This document shows positions 15,621 through 24,652 of a stretch of 64,000 nt of DNA, piece after piece. The position numbers and the translations under genes are program-made. The stretch spans positions 62,001 to 126,000 of the forward strand of contig JAGBEJ010000008.1 in the NCBI GenBank assembly GCA_017937025.1. The letters run 5' to 3'. The notes beneath the pieces were generated by a model, which was given only the letters and a program-made list of their open reading frames with translations, ran no database searches and was not told the origin of the DNA. The DNA comes from Paludibacteraceae bacterium. Lineage in GTDB: Bacteria; Bacteroidota; Bacteroidia; Bacteroidales; Paludibacteraceae. Every line of letters starts with the position of its first letter. Positions within the stretch are counted from its first letter, which is position 1.

Positions 15621-16532
15621 CTATTTGTACAGCTTCAGCATCAGCTCCACGCGCTCCCTCATCTCGTCGCGCAGATAATCGGGCTCGAGTATCTCGACCT
15701 CCTCGCCGTGGGAGATGATTTCCTGCATGAAATCGTAGGAAGGCATGAGCCGGTAGGCGAAGACGGAGAAATCGCCGCAAGTCTCTACCTCACGCTGCGA
15801 AGGGTGTATGGGCAGACTGCGGAAGTAGTCCCGTTTGTGGTTCAGGTCATACACTTTGACCTTCACGTCCACCACATCGAAGTCCTCGGGATCGACAATC
15901 ACTCCGAAGGCGTCCTTGTAGTACTCCTCCACTGAGAAATCGACCGGCATCGCGAACTCCCTCTCAGTCGGAGTCAGCGATATTATCCGGTCTAAGGCAT
16001 ATCGGTTGACGCGCAGCCCCTCGCCCTCGGGCCCCACAAGATACCAGCGCTTGCGGAAGGCTCTGACGCAATACGGGTGGACGAAGACGTGGCGCACGCT
16101 CGTGTCGTAATAGTCCTTGTAGTTGAGCTCCAGCACACGGTTTTTCTGCATCGCCTTGAGTATGTTCATCAGATGCTCGTTGCCCGAGGGAATCTCCTCG
16201 AACACCACCCTGTCGCTCAGGCTTTTGCTCTCCTGCAGCAGGTTGTTGACGGCGAAGGAGTTGAATAGCCACGACTTTATGGCGTTCTGCTTCAGGTCGG
16301 TCGAGGGGTCGATGCGGTAGGCGTAGCCCCTGGATGCGTCGCAGATGATGTCGATGTCGAAGGCGTCGCTTATGGACTTCTTGTAGTCGTCGAACGAGCG
16401 TTTGGAGAGCTTGGTGTGCTCGTCATTCATCCAGCTCTCGTCCCATCGCGCAGCCAGCTCCTTGAAGGTGATGCCGCCTGTGGTGTACAACTGATTCACT
16501 ATCCAAATGTATTTCTTGAACTGGTCTCGCAT
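15621..16532 (-). CDS. WYL-domain transcriptional regulator
   Basis: A 303-residue protein with an N-terminal winged helix (YIWIVNQLYTTGGITFKELA ...) and a WYL domain: residues around VFVHPYCVRAFRKRWYLVG contain the Trp-Tyr-Leu signature, and RYALDRIISLTPTEREF is the usual following segment. A WCX-like C-terminal part (DVVDVKVKVYDLNHKRDYF ... EILEPDYLRDEMRERV) completes the standard layout. WYL proteins sense nucleotides or nucleic acids and often regulate DNA-damage or defence genes; no such neighbour is seen here, so the target is unknown. A -7 box (TATATTTG on the minus strand, 16594-16601) lies about 60 bases upstream. Confidence 0.92.
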   Translation of the reverse strand: MRDQFKKYIWIVNQLYTTGGITFKELAARWDESWMNDEHTKLSKRSFDDYKKSISDAFDIDIICDASRGYAYRIDPSTDLKQNAIKSWLFNSFAVNNLLQESKSLSDRVVFEEIPSGNEHLMNILKAMQKNRVLELNYKDYYDTSVRHVFVHPYCVRAFRKRWYLVGPEGEGLRVNRYALDRIISLTPTEREFAMPVDFSVEEYYKDAFGVIVDPEDFDVVDVKVKVYDLNHKRDYFRSLPIHPSQREVETCGDFSVFAYRLMPSYDFMQEIISHGEEVEILEPDYLRDEMRERVELMLKLYK

Positions 16533-16746
16533 AAGGCTCTGCTTTTTTATTCTTGTTTACTCCCAAACCATTCTAATTAGCTAAATAACCCCACAAATAT
16601 AAAGAATTGAGAACACAATCGCCTTGATAGCAACGTCCAGCACCAAATATATTTTAATCATCTCCCAGTCAATGGAAGAAAGCCACTTGATGCCACCTTT
16701 ATGTTGTTTTCTCTTCTTCATTTTGGTGTTGAGTTTAATTTGTAAT

Positions 16747-17700
16747 TCACATCACGCTCGTTACAAGTCTGACAGAGATGCCGCTTGCTCTTCCGAAATC
16801 ACCTGCCGTCCCTGGATTGTAATTAAGATAAGAATTGCCGAACCATACTTCACGCCCACCATCTGCCACTCTTACTCCATCCGACTGCCAATAATATCCA
16901 GAAGTGCCTACCTCTGACACGTTTGTGCCGCGTCTCACACCTGCGCAAGGAAGAAAAACTGCCCCAGCCTCTTCCATCTTTGTCCATTCTGCCACAGTGT
17001 AGATGTTTTCAGAAAGAGAATAATAATCCTTTAAACCTGGCTTAAAACTCACCCCCTGCGGCAACACCCAGCCATCAGGAAGAATAACCAAGCCTTGCAT
17101 GCCGTTTACTTTGGCTATAGAAATCAGATTCGCCGCATTCGGTCTTTTTTCGAATATAAATTCCCACTCTTTTACTGTCATAGTGTACCATTTCCCAGCA
17201 ACATTTCCTCCATTGGAGATTGCATTACGCACACCCCAGTCATACTCTGTCTGGCTTATGTTATTCATTCCGTTTCCATAATCCTCATAATTAGAAGAAG
17301 ACATATACGGATTTTTTCCCTGATAACCAGAAGTGGCAAAACCGAACAAATCTATCCAGCTTGAGTTTGTCGAAGAAACCTTTGAATTTTCCGCTCCTAT
17401 AACATCATATTGCTTATCGGCGAAACGCCATGTATTAGTTGACGCTCTGTATTGCAGATTTCCCTGAGAAAAATAGATTTTCTTTGTCGAAGAAACCGAG
17501 AAAACGCCCTTCAGTGCCCCTTCCGGAACACTACCGATGACTGTGTTTTCCTGTTTATCCTGCGATTTGTCATTTTGTGATGTCGAATCATTATAATAAT
17601 AGTAGTTATAGTTATTAGTAATCCTTGTCGGTTCGTCGTCCGAACATGACACAAACGAAACCAAGCTCGACAACAGCATTATTATCAACGCCTTACCCAT
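16747..17700 (-). CDS. Lipoprotein with FGE/C-type-lectin-like fold (Prevotella-type paralogous family)
   Basis: Start MGKALIIMLLSSLVSFVSC (ATG 17700) gives a lipoprotein signal; longer ATG starts exist up to 17754. After a low-complexity NNYNYYYYNDSTSQ linker, the body has FSVSSTKKIYFSQGNLQY, WRFADKQYDVIG, DLFGFATSGYQG, VLPDGWVLPQGV, AGAVFLPCAGVRRGT, GYYWQSDG and a final GISVRLV. This order is characteristic of a large family of Prevotella/Bacteroides surface lipoproteins related to formylglycine-generating-enzyme/lectin folds (compare the Fibrobacter major paralogous domain). The conserved catalytic Cys pair of true FGE is not seen, so a binding role is more likely than catalysis. Confidence 0.75.
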   Translation of the reverse strand: MGKALIIMLLSSLVSFVSCSDDEPTRITNNYNYYYYNDSTSQNDKSQDKQENTVIGSVPEGALKGVFSVSSTKKIYFSQGNLQYRASTNTWRFADKQYDVIGAENSKVSSTNSSWIDLFGFATSGYQGKNPYMSSSNYEDYGNGMNNISQTEYDWGVRNAISNGGNVAGKWYTMTVKEWEFIFEKRPNAANLISIAKVNGMQGLVILPDGWVLPQGVSFKPGLKDYYSLSENIYTVAEWTKMEEAGAVFLPCAGVRRGTNVSEVGTSGYYWQSDGVRVADGGREVWFGNSYLNYNPGTAGDFGRASGISVRLVTSVM

Positions 17701-17778
17701 CGATATTGAATCACACAATCTCATTGAAATTTGTTTTAATCTACACATTTTCATTCTATTTTTATTATTAATAATTTA

Positions 17779-18144
17779 TTACCCGAACAGCTCGTCTATT
17801 TTCTGCTCCACTTTTTCTTCTATCTCCGGCGTGATGTTATTCTTCACCATATTATAAACGGTCATGATCGCGCCAAGGTCGTCAGTGAATCCAGCCACAG
17901 GTATGAAGTCCGGAATCAGGTCCACAGGCAGAATCAAGTATCCCAGCGCGCCCACGATGAGCATTTTCTCCTTGTAATAAACATTTCCGTCCATCATGAC
18001 ATAATACAGCGCAAGAGCATGATAAATAACCTTTCTGCCTGCCTTCAGAGCCACAGAGCCGACTTTGTCCCAGAAACCGCTCTCGGAATAGTACTTTGTG
18101 TACTGAGACTCGTTGCCTTCGAATTTTGTAACTTGCTTTCCCAT
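17779..18144 (-). CDS. YkvA family (DUF1232) membrane protein
   Basis: A 121-residue protein with the DUF1232 signature: a hydrophobic segment LIVGALGYLILPVDLIPDFI directly followed by PVAGFTDDLGAIMTVYNMV. The D-L-I-P-D core is diagnostic. Members are small membrane-associated proteins found across bacteria, with no established biochemical role. The C-terminus is acidic and helical (NITPEIEEKVEQKIDELFG). It lies 78 bases upstream of the lectin-like lipoprotein gene on the same strand, so co-transcription is possible. Confidence 0.9.
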   Translation of the reverse strand: MGKQVTKFEGNESQYTKYYSESGFWDKVGSVALKAGRKVIYHALALYYVMMDGNVYYKEKMLIVGALGYLILPVDLIPDFIPVAGFTDDLGAIMTVYNMVKNNITPEIEEKVEQKIDELFG

Positions 18145-18532
18145 AGTCTTATGTTTTAATTGGTTTACAGCAGCAAAGGAAAACCACAGGTGCGCAGAAA
18201 CTCATCATAGGTACAATATTTTTTGAGGTTGTCACACAAAAAAATCCCCCGTGCTGCATTTTGCACGGGGGAATGAATTTCTATTTTACAAGCTTATTCT
18301 GCTGTCAGGACAAGACGGACAGCAGTATGTGTATCGAAATTATAAGACGAGGGCGGATTTTGTTGATTTTTACGAGAAAACACTGTACACTCAAATCAAT
18401 TACAAATATTCACAAATAAAAAAAGCGCCAGTGACGTACTGTCTCCGGCGCTGCATGGCAATAAAAAACGCGAAACCGTTTTACCGAATCTCGCGCTTTC
18501 ATATACAAAACAAATTAAAACATATTTCTTAT
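18145..18532. other. Gene-poor region of about 390 bp with several hairpins
   Basis: The region contains the promoter side of the YkvA gene, a GC-rich terminator hairpin (18246-18271), a second hairpin GCGCC...GGCGC at about 18427-18452, and a third dyad of CGCGA/TCGCG type near 18470-18500. An open plus-strand frame (about 18290-18430, reading QDGQQYVYRNYKTRADF) has no recognisable homology and probably is not a gene. The three hairpins suggest a stepwise 3' end or a gene remnant downstream of the BspA-like gene. Confidence 0.5.
18246..18271 (-). terminator. Strong GC-rich terminator
   Basis: CCCCCGTGC (18246-18254) pairs with GCACGGGGG (18263-18271). On the minus strand it is followed by ATTTTTTTG, so it ends leftward transcription coming from the gene at 18533-18922. 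Confidence 0.8.
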
Positions 18533-18922
18533 TCAGGATGCGCTTTTGACGACGCTCACATTCGTTTCTCCGATTTTGTGGAACGTGTCAGGCAGGTTTA
18601 TCTGCTTTACGTTGCTGTCGCTTTCCTTCAGCACTGCTCTGCTCACTCCGGTGACGATGTACTCTGTGTCGTCGTACTTAACTTTGGCAGGTATGTTCAC
18701 CACCTCGACGTCATTGTCCTCGTCCATAGAGTCGTGAGGCAGCACGAGCTCCACCTCGTAAGGCGCCTGCTCGTTGGTTATTCTGAAGCTGAGCACCACG
18801 CCATCGTCATTGATAACTTCAAAATCAACTTCTGCGGCTGCCGCGAACTGCGATGCCGTAAAAGCGAAAATAGCCGCGAGCGCGGAAACAACGCTTTTTC
18901 TGTTGAAAATTGACTTCTTCAT
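18533..18922 (-). CDS. Short secreted BspA-like leucine-rich-repeat protein
   Basis: The product (129 residues from ATG 18922, MKKSIFNRKSVVSALAAIFA) has a Sec signal peptide cut near FAAAA/EVDF. The mature part resembles the N-terminus of BspA/LRR_5 surface proteins: VVNIPAKVKYDDTEYIVTGV, then SRAVLKESDSNVKQINLPDT and FHKIGETNV, which is about one repeat. BspA proteins normally carry many such repeats, so this looks like a truncated or minimal member; the reading frame ends shortly after the first repeat. A -7 box (TATATTTG, minus strand, 19010-19017) lies upstream, so it may still be expressed. Confidence 0.6.
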   Translation of the reverse strand: MKKSIFNRKSVVSALAAIFAFTASQFAAAAEVDFEVINDDGVVLSFRITNEQAPYEVELVLPHDSMDEDNDVEVVNIPAKVKYDDTEYIVTGVSRAVLKESDSNVKQINLPDTFHKIGETNVSVVKSAS

Positions 18923-19193
18923 TGTGTTTGTGTTTTTCAAAGCAAAAATCCTTGGTTATCTTTAAGGACCGTTTTTGCGGTAAGGCTTTTGTAGTCGCCT
19001 TTCTGAGTGCAAATATACATATCACCCTTAAATGTTAAATGCCGATTTTTATGTTGTACAACATATTTTCAGCGTGTTTAATTTATTTAACAGGCACAAA
19101 GCGCCATCAGAAGTACATTTAGCGCAATGAAAGGCACAATCCCAGTGCCGCTTTTGCTTAACTTTGCTTTTGTTGTCTTATAAAGCCCCTGCC

Positions 19194-20312
19194 ATGCTTA
19201 ACCGTGCCGCACATATAATAATGACTATGGCTATTGCGCTGACGACTGCCATGCCAGAAGTCTTCGCGTCGGACATCGACAGCACGGCGACCGACAGCAC
19301 CGCCAAACAGCTGACGGCAGCGGCTCGCAGAGATTTTTCGCGCAGCAAGGAGAAGGTGCAGAAGATAAAGACCAGGATAGACAACGATCCATTCATCACC
19401 CGGTTCAGGCGCTTCTTCGCATCGGACACAGCCTACGTCTATAAGCCAAAGCAGAGGATGTCCGTGGCTCTGCACAACCAGATTTACTTGGACTTCATGG
19501 AATTCTACGTGCCGCACAACGACGAATTCGTGTACGGACTGAGCATGCGCTCCCCCGCGCGTTACAATCTGGGTCTGTCATTGTCATACCGCCCTTTCTC
19601 AATATCCTACTACATGCACGTGAACGGACTGACCAAGCACAACCTCTCCGGCATACAAAGAACACGCGTGCATTGGCTCAACTCACGATTCATGTTCGAC
19701 CTGACGCTTTTCAGCGACAACGGCAAGCAGTATGTCACCAACTACCAGTTAGGCGACATCAGGGAGCAATACAAGAACGTGACTTTTGACGGATACAAGT
19801 TCTATTACGCTAACCTGCAAATGGACTGGTTCTTCAATCACCGCAAATACTCGCCGTCCGCCACCAGCTCGTGCTCGTCGATACAGAAGCGCTCAGCCGG
19901 CTCGTTTTTCGCCGGAGTGTCATATTCGTACCAGAACTTTGCGGCGGACTGCACACTGCTGCCCGACACGATACAGACTACATTCCCGATAAAATCGGAG
20001 ATTTATGCGAATTCCCATGATTTCTGCATAGACTTCGGCTATGCGCACAACTTTGTGTTTTGGAAAAAGCGCCTGACATACAACATAACAGCGGCACCAA
20101 GGCTGGGACTGAAGAGATTCTTCCAGAACGACGACGGTCCGAAGTATTTCGTCGCGCTGAATCCGAGTGTGGACATGGCGCTTGTCTATAATTACTCACG
20201 ATTCTTCGTGAATCTGCATCTGCACGCCGACATGATATACAACCTGCAAAACAAGAACACACTGATAACGACGCTGACAGACCATAAGCTGTCCGTCGGA
20301 GTGCGATTCTAA
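19194..20312 (+). CDS. DUF4421 family outer-membrane protein
   Basis: The start MLNRAAHIIMTMAIALTTAM (ATG 19194) is preferred because a -7 box TAACTTTG lies at 19159-19166 and the earlier ATG at 19164 would precede the transcript. A signal peptide is followed by a disordered DSTATDSTAKQ region. The body is a beta-rich protein with alternating aromatic strands (RYNLGLSLSYRPFSISYYMH, DFCIDFGYAHNFVFWKKRL) and a final aromatic residue (HKLSVGVRF), typical of an outer-membrane barrel. The overall pattern matches DUF4421, a Bacteroidetes family of unknown function. 372 residues. Confidence 0.75.
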   Translation: MLNRAAHIIMTMAIALTTAMPEVFASDIDSTATDSTAKQLTAAARRDFSRSKEKVQKIKTRIDNDPFITRFRRFFASDTAYVYKPKQRMSVALHNQIYLDFMEFYVPHNDEFVYGLSMRSPARYNLGLSLSYRPFSISYYMHVNGLTKHNLSGIQRTRVHWLNSRFMFDLTLFSDNGKQYVTNYQLGDIREQYKNVTFDGYKFYYANLQMDWFFNHRKYSPSATSSCSSIQKRSAGSFFAGVSYSYQNFAADCTLLPDTIQTTFPIKSEIYANSHDFCIDFGYAHNFVFWKKRLTYNITAAPRLGLKRFFQNDDGPKYFVALNPSVDMALVYNYSRFFVNLHLHADMIYNLQNKNTLITTLTDHKLSVGVRF

Positions 20313-20316
20313 AAAA

Positions 20317-20346
20317 AACGGACATGGCTGAAAGCCATATCCGTTT
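20317..20346. terminator. Bidirectional terminator between the DUF4421 gene and pgk
   Basis: AAACGGACATGGCT pairs with AGCCATATCCGTTT (one mismatch) around a GAA loop; A run on one side and TTTCT on the other. Confidence 0.8.
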
Positions 20347-20369
20347 CTCATTATTTATCTGTGGATTAA

Positions 20370-21638
20370 TTATCCTTTGATTGCCTTGATGCCTGGCAGT
20401 TCCTTGCCCTCGATAGCCTCCAGAAGCGCGCCTCCACCTGTTGAGATGTATGAAACCTGGTCAGCCAATCCGAACTTGTTGATACATGCCACAGAGTCGC
20501 CTCCGCCAATCAGCGAGAATGCGCCTTCCTTAGTAGCCTCGGCGATAGCGTTTGCGATAGCCTTAGATCCGGCAGTGAAGTCGTCGCACTCGAACACTCC
20601 AGCAGGGCCGTTCCAAAGGATAGTCTTTGCGCCCTTTATCGCGTCAGCGAATATCTTCTGGCTCTTGACACCGGCGTCAAGTCCCTCGAATCCGTCAGGG
20701 ATTTCAGTAGCAGGCACGATCTTAACCTCGGCGCCTGGCTTCAGCGACATGTTGTCGAAGTCGAAAGCATTTGTCACAACGCAGTCAACAGCGAGATACA
20801 ACTCAACGTTGTTCTTCTTAGCCATCTCCTGAATCTCGAGAGCGAGGTCGAGCTTGTCCTCCTCGCATATAGATGTGCCGACAGTTCCGCCGTTAGCCTT
20901 AGCGAAAGTATATGTCATACCGCCGCAGAGGATCAGTCTGTCAACCTTAGTCATAAGGTTCTCGATGATGCCGATCTTAGTAGATACCTTAGAGCCACCC
21001 ATGATGGCAACGAATGGACGGTTGATGTTGTTCAGCACCTTGTCAACAGCAGCGACCTCCTTCTCCATCAGGTATCCGAGCATCTTGTTGTCAGCGTCGA
21101 AATAGTCAGCGATGACAGCAGTAGAAGCGTGCTTGCGGTGTGCAGTTCCGAATGCGTCGTTGATGTAGCAGTCAGCGTATGAAGCCAGCACCTTAGAGAA
21201 TTCCTTCTGCTTCTCCTTCATCTCCTTCTTAGCAGCCTCGTAAGCTGGGTCTTCCTTATCGATGCCTACTGGCTTGCCCTCTTCCTCAGCATAGAAACGG
21301 AGGTTCTCGAGCAACAGCACGTCGCCTGGCTTCAAAGCGGCAGCCTCTGCCTGAGCCTTCTGGCAGTCGTTGACAAACTTAACTGGCGAACCGAGAAGCT
21401 TAGAAACCTCATCCACAATCTGACCTAACGAAAACTTAGCCACTACCTGCCCTTTAGGCTTGCCCATATGGCTCATGATAATAAGCGAGCCACCGTCAGC
21501 CAGGACTTTCTTCAAAGTTGGAAGAGCGCCCTTGATTCTGGTGTCGTCTGCTACTTTACCGTCCTTCAACGGTACATTGAAATCTACTCTTACGATTGCC
21601 TTTTTGCCAGCAAAGTTGTAATTGTCAATTAACTGCAT
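20370..21638 (-). CDS. pgk: Phosphoglycerate kinase
   Basis: Pgk transfers phosphate between 1,3-bisphosphoglycerate and ADP in glycolysis. The 422-residue product shows [58 protein letters not shown] (substrate-binding His), [24 protein letters not shown] and the nucleotide-binding [15 protein letters not shown] with [16 protein letters not shown] minus-strand -7 box TATTTTTG (21689-21696) lies about 50 bases upstream. It is monocistronic and bounded by a terminator. Fully intact. Confidence 0.98.
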   Translation of the reverse strand: MQLIDNYNFAGKKAIVRVDFNVPLKDGKVADDTRIKGALPTLKKVLADGGSLIIMSHMGKPKGQVVAKFSLGQIVDEVSKLLGSPVKFVNDCQKAQAEAAALKPGDVLLLENLRFYAEEEGKPVGIDKEDPAYEAAKKEMKEKQKEFSKVLASYADCYINDAFGTAHRKHASTAVIADYFDADNKMLGYLMEKEVAAVDKVLNNINRPFVAIMGGSKVSTKIGIIENLMTKVDRLILCGGMTYTFAKANGGTVGTSICEEDKLDLALEIQEMAKKNNVELYLAVDCVVTNAFDFDNMSLKPGAEVKIVPATEIPDGFEGLDAGVKSQKIFADAIKGAKTILWNGPAGVFECDDFTAGSKAIANAIAEATKEGAFSLIGGGDSVACINKFGLADQVSYISTGGGALLEAIEGKELPGIKAIKG

Positions 21639-21741
21639 TTTAGTTGATGTTATTTGGTTATGTTTATTAAGTATTCAAAAAACGTACACAAAAATATGAA
21701 AAAGATTACGCTTTCAAGCGCCTTTCTCTATGTCTTTTTGT

Positions 21742-22401
21742 TTATTTAAGAGGATGAGCCTCGTTGAAGTCCTTAGCCGTGAGGAACACGTCGTACTGTA
21801 TTCTGCCCGGAGAGCTCTCTGCCTCGCCAGGATTCACCACTCTGTCCATGTTTAAGAGGTCTATTATCCCGTAGTCCTTCTTCACCGCCTCGTGGTTCTT
21901 GTCGAAGTAATAAGCTGAAGTCTCTATGAACTGCGACACCTGCTCTATCGTGAATCGGCTGACTCTCTGGAACTTGACGATATTGCCCTGTTCGTCGTAG
22001 AGCGAGTTGTAGATGTTCTCGAACTCGCGCCCTGCCGGGTTAGGCATCTCAGTGAGGTTCATTAGCGCTCCGTTCTCGTATCTGACGATGTTGTAAGTCT
22101 TAGCCACCTTGCTCTTGTCCTTGATGTCGTCGAAGTTATCGACCTTGATGAGAGAGTTGTCGTCCTTCATCTCCACGTACAGCTCCACATACACGTTGTT
22201 CTTCATGAAGATGTCGTCCACCTTGCTTTGCAGCGCCTCCGCCTTGTCTATGAGGTCAGCCTCGCCTTCCACTTTCTTGTCGAAAACCTTGACTTCATCC
22301 GAAGCCTTGTCGTTTATACCATACTTGCCGGTCTCTTTGCCGCACGATGCGAACACCGCTGCCAGCATTACCGACGCTGCAAAAATCGCAATTCTTTTCA
22401 T
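21742..22401 (-). CDS. Lipoprotein of unknown function, coupled to the pectate lyase
   Basis: MKRIAIFAASVMLAAVFASC is a lipoprotein signal with lipobox FASC. The 200-residue mature part is charged, with a helical segment (EGEADLIDKAEALQSKVDDI) and a mixed alpha/beta remainder (YNIVRYENGALMNLTEMPNP, RVSRFTIEQVSQFIET, RIQYDVFLTAKDFNEAH). I do not recognise the family. Its ATG follows the stop codon of the upstream pectate lyase gene by a single base, so the two are translated from one message; a role tied to the lyase or its substrate is possible but unproven. Confidence 0.75.
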   Translation of the reverse strand: MKRIAIFAASVMLAAVFASCGKETGKYGINDKASDEVKVFDKKVEGEADLIDKAEALQSKVDDIFMKNNVYVELYVEMKDDNSLIKVDNFDDIKDKSKVAKTYNIVRYENGALMNLTEMPNPAGREFENIYNSLYDEQGNIVKFQRVSRFTIEQVSQFIETSAYYFDKNHEAVKKDYGIIDLLNMDRVVNPGEAESSPGRIQYDVFLTAKDFNEAHPLK

Positions 22402-22402
22402 T

Positions 22403-24523
22403 TTATTCCTTTATGATTTTTACGGCAGATATATTGCCGCTTTCTGCTATTACTTTAACTATGTACATTCCATTTGACAATGCCGCCGCATTGATGTTCA
22501 ACACGTTCTTGCCGGCCGCGTTGACGCTAAACACCGCCCTGCCGTCCATGTCAACCACAGCAATGGTCTTCAGCGCCTCGCCGCTCACGACGTTCACTAC
22601 GTTCTTCACTGGGTTTGGCGCCACTGTCAGTCCGTCCACGTCACGGCTTTCGGTCACTCCACTGCCGTCGTTCTTAGCGTACAGCACTGTGCGCACAGCG
22701 TTTGTCGTGCCGGTCGATGTCACTGCTCTCAGTCGGTAGATGTACTTGCTGTCGCTCTCTGCGGTCGCGTCGGTGTATTCGGTCACGTCGGCAGCTGTTT
22801 CAGCCACAGTCACGAAAGTCGTGTCTGTTCCTGCGGTTATGTCGGCTCTGTCGAGTCGGAATCCAGTTTCGGAATCGGAATTGTCTGCCCAGCTGATGAT
22901 TACGTCTGCGCCTTCGCTGCTGCGTTTAGCCACGAGGTTGCTTGGGGCTTTCACGCCTTCGACTATCGAGTTCAGGTAGTTCTCGAGGTTTGAATATCCG
23001 TTTGCGGCAATGGCAGCGCCGTCGGCTGCGTTGTTCTTGTCTAAGCTGTTGGCGTCCTCCCAAGCGTCAGGCATACCGTCGCCGTCGGTGTCGGCAGGCA
23101 CAGTCTCGTCAGGGAAGGCAGTCAGGTCAGGCCATGCGCTCCAAGTGTCGTCGGCATCGGCTGGCTTCAGGTCGCTCGGGCTGTCGATAATACCGATGTA
23201 GCTTGACACTGTAGAACCGACAAACTGCGGTTCCTGCAGTCCGGCTGCTTCAGCCAGCACTCGTGCGTCAACCTCGTCCATGCATGGCCATTGCGCTCCG
23301 GCGTTCTTAAGCACGTTGACATAAGCGTCATCGGCACTTGAAACGACGATTCCGCTGTTCACTGATGGTGCTGCCATCACATAGTCGGACACAGTTCCTG
23401 TTCCGCCAATAGCCACATTCGTACTCAGTGCCGACTTGAAGTTAATGCCAGTTTTTGCTGAATACTTCGCGTCTGTCCAGTTGTCGTTATTCGCTGCCGT
23501 AAGCGCATCCAGTGTCGCGTTCGAGGAAGTGGCGAACTCATTCAGTTCGTACTTGTTGCCAGCCACATACCATTTACTGATAGCAGTTTCCGAAGACTGA
23601 TTATAAATAGTCAGGAAAACCCTGTTACCGTTTTTTGCTTTTGTAGTCGGACCTGGCTTGTAATAATTGTTAGCCATGTTGACCTTGACATAGGCATCAG
23701 CGATGTTTGCCGCCTCCACTCTTCCATTATATGCTGCCTCGCTGCCGAATGCGTTGTAAACCACGTTGTTATACACTTCCTGGTCAACATGGAAATCGTG
23801 CGAATTTGGGTCGGGAGACGAGTTTGACACACCGTATATTTGTGGCACACGAGCCGCGCAGTGCGCAAAAACATTGTGGTGGTAGCTCGAAAGCTCGCCT
23901 CCCCATTGTGCACCGTAAGCACGAGTTCCCTTCTTGTTTATCGAATTGTAAAGCGGTTCGCTTGAGATGCACCATTGTATGGTAAGGCTGTCGCCGTCAT
24001 ACATCGTGATGTTTTCCTCCGCCGACCATGAGAATGAGCAATGGTCAATGATTATATTCTTGCTGTTCTCACATCCGAACGATGACTCATTGTAGTTGTC
24101 GCCGCATCTGAATCGCAGGTATCTGACAATGACATTCTGAGCACCATTGAGCATGAACTTCTTGTCGGCTATGCAAATGCCGCCGCCCGGAGCCGATTGT
24201 CCGAGAATAGACACGTTGTCGCCGGAGAATTTCAACTGGCTTGTCAGATGTATCGTGCCGCCGACCTTGAACAGGATAGTTCGAGGCGCGTTTTCCGTAC
24301 CTGTCTTCAGCGCCCAGCGAAGGGTACCCTCCTTAAGGTCGGAATCTGGGCAGTCGCCAAGACTTGTGACGTAATACACAACTCCTCCACGTCCGCCTGT
24401 GGCATATCGTCCAAAACCCTCAGCTCCCGGAAAAGCCAGCTGCTCTGTGTCGGCCTGCGCAGTCCAGAACGCCATCGCGCCAGCGAGGACAGCAAGCCCA
24501 AGTATTGTCTTTCTCATAGTCAT
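22403..24523 (-). CDS. Secreted PL1-family pectate lyase with FN3-like region and T9SS sorting domain
   Basis: Start at the ATG pair 24523/24517 (MTMRKTILGLAVLAGAMAF) gives a signal peptide. The N-terminal part is a right-handed beta-helix pectate lyase of the PL1 type: LAFPGAEGFGRYATGGRGG, YYVTSLGD, GTLRWAL, VIVRYLRFRCGD and IIIDHCSFSWSAEENITMYD. A Ca-binding-like DTDGDGMPDAWED follows, then a fibronectin-III-like domain (APSNLVAKRSSEGADVIISW) and a C-terminal Por secretion domain (VAPNPVKNVVNVVSGEALKT ... SNGMYIVKVIAESG). It should leave the cell through T9SS and act on pectin. No SusCD pair or other pectin genes are adjacent. -7 box TAAATTTG at 24566-24573 on the minus strand. Confidence 0.9.
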   Translation of the reverse strand: MTMRKTILGLAVLAGAMAFWTAQADTEQLAFPGAEGFGRYATGGRGGVVYYVTSLGDCPDSDLKEGTLRWALKTGTENAPRTILFKVGGTIHLTSQLKFSGDNVSILGQSAPGGGICIADKKFMLNGAQNVIVRYLRFRCGDNYNESSFGCENSKNIIIDHCSFSWSAEENITMYDGDSLTIQWCISSEPLYNSINKKGTRAYGAQWGGELSSYHHNVFAHCAARVPQIYGVSNSSPDPNSHDFHVDQEVYNNVVYNAFGSEAAYNGRVEAANIADAYVKVNMANNYYKPGPTTKAKNGNRVFLTIYNQSSETAISKWYVAGNKYELNEFATSSNATLDALTAANNDNWTDAKYSAKTGINFKSALSTNVAIGGTGTVSDYVMAAPSVNSGIVVSSADDAYVNVLKNAGAQWPCMDEVDARVLAEAAGLQEPQFVGSTVSSYIGIIDSPSDLKPADADDTWSAWPDLTAFPDETVPADTDGDGMPDAWEDANSLDKNNAADGAAIAANGYSNLENYLNSIVEGVKAPSNLVAKRSSEGADVIISWADNSDSETGFRLDRADITAGTDTTFVTVAETAADVTEYTDATAESDSKYIYRLRAVTSTGTTNAVRTVLYAKNDGSGVTESRDVDGLTVAPNPVKNVVNVVSGEALKTIAVVDMDGRAVFSVNAAGKNVLNINAAALSNGMYIVKVIAESGNISAVKIIKE

Positions 24524-24599
24524 TTTACTCTGATTTATCCGTCCAAAACAAACGGACGAATTACGCAAATTTACTAATAAATTGAATAGCAACCGCCTG

Positions 24600-24631
24600 A
24601 AACAAAAAAAGAGGGCTGAAATGCCCTCTTT
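24600..24631 (-). terminator. Terminator of cysK
   Basis: AAAGAGGGC pairs with GCCCTCTTT around a six-base loop; on the minus strand a run of seven T follows. Confidence 0.85.
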
Positions 24632-24652
24632 CCTCTATGTTGTGTCCGTTTT

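Noticed and set aside
16747-17700. Diversity-generating retroelement target (C-type-lectin-like C-terminus ending GISVRLV)
   Set aside because: No reverse transcriptase or template repeat is present in the window, and no adenine-rich variable repeat copy was seen. The protein fits a common Prevotella lipoprotein family.
18251-18913. Plus-strand frame across 18251-18913
   Set aside because: Its 3' two-thirds lie opposite the BspA-like gene, it begins in a terminator hairpin and has no homology.
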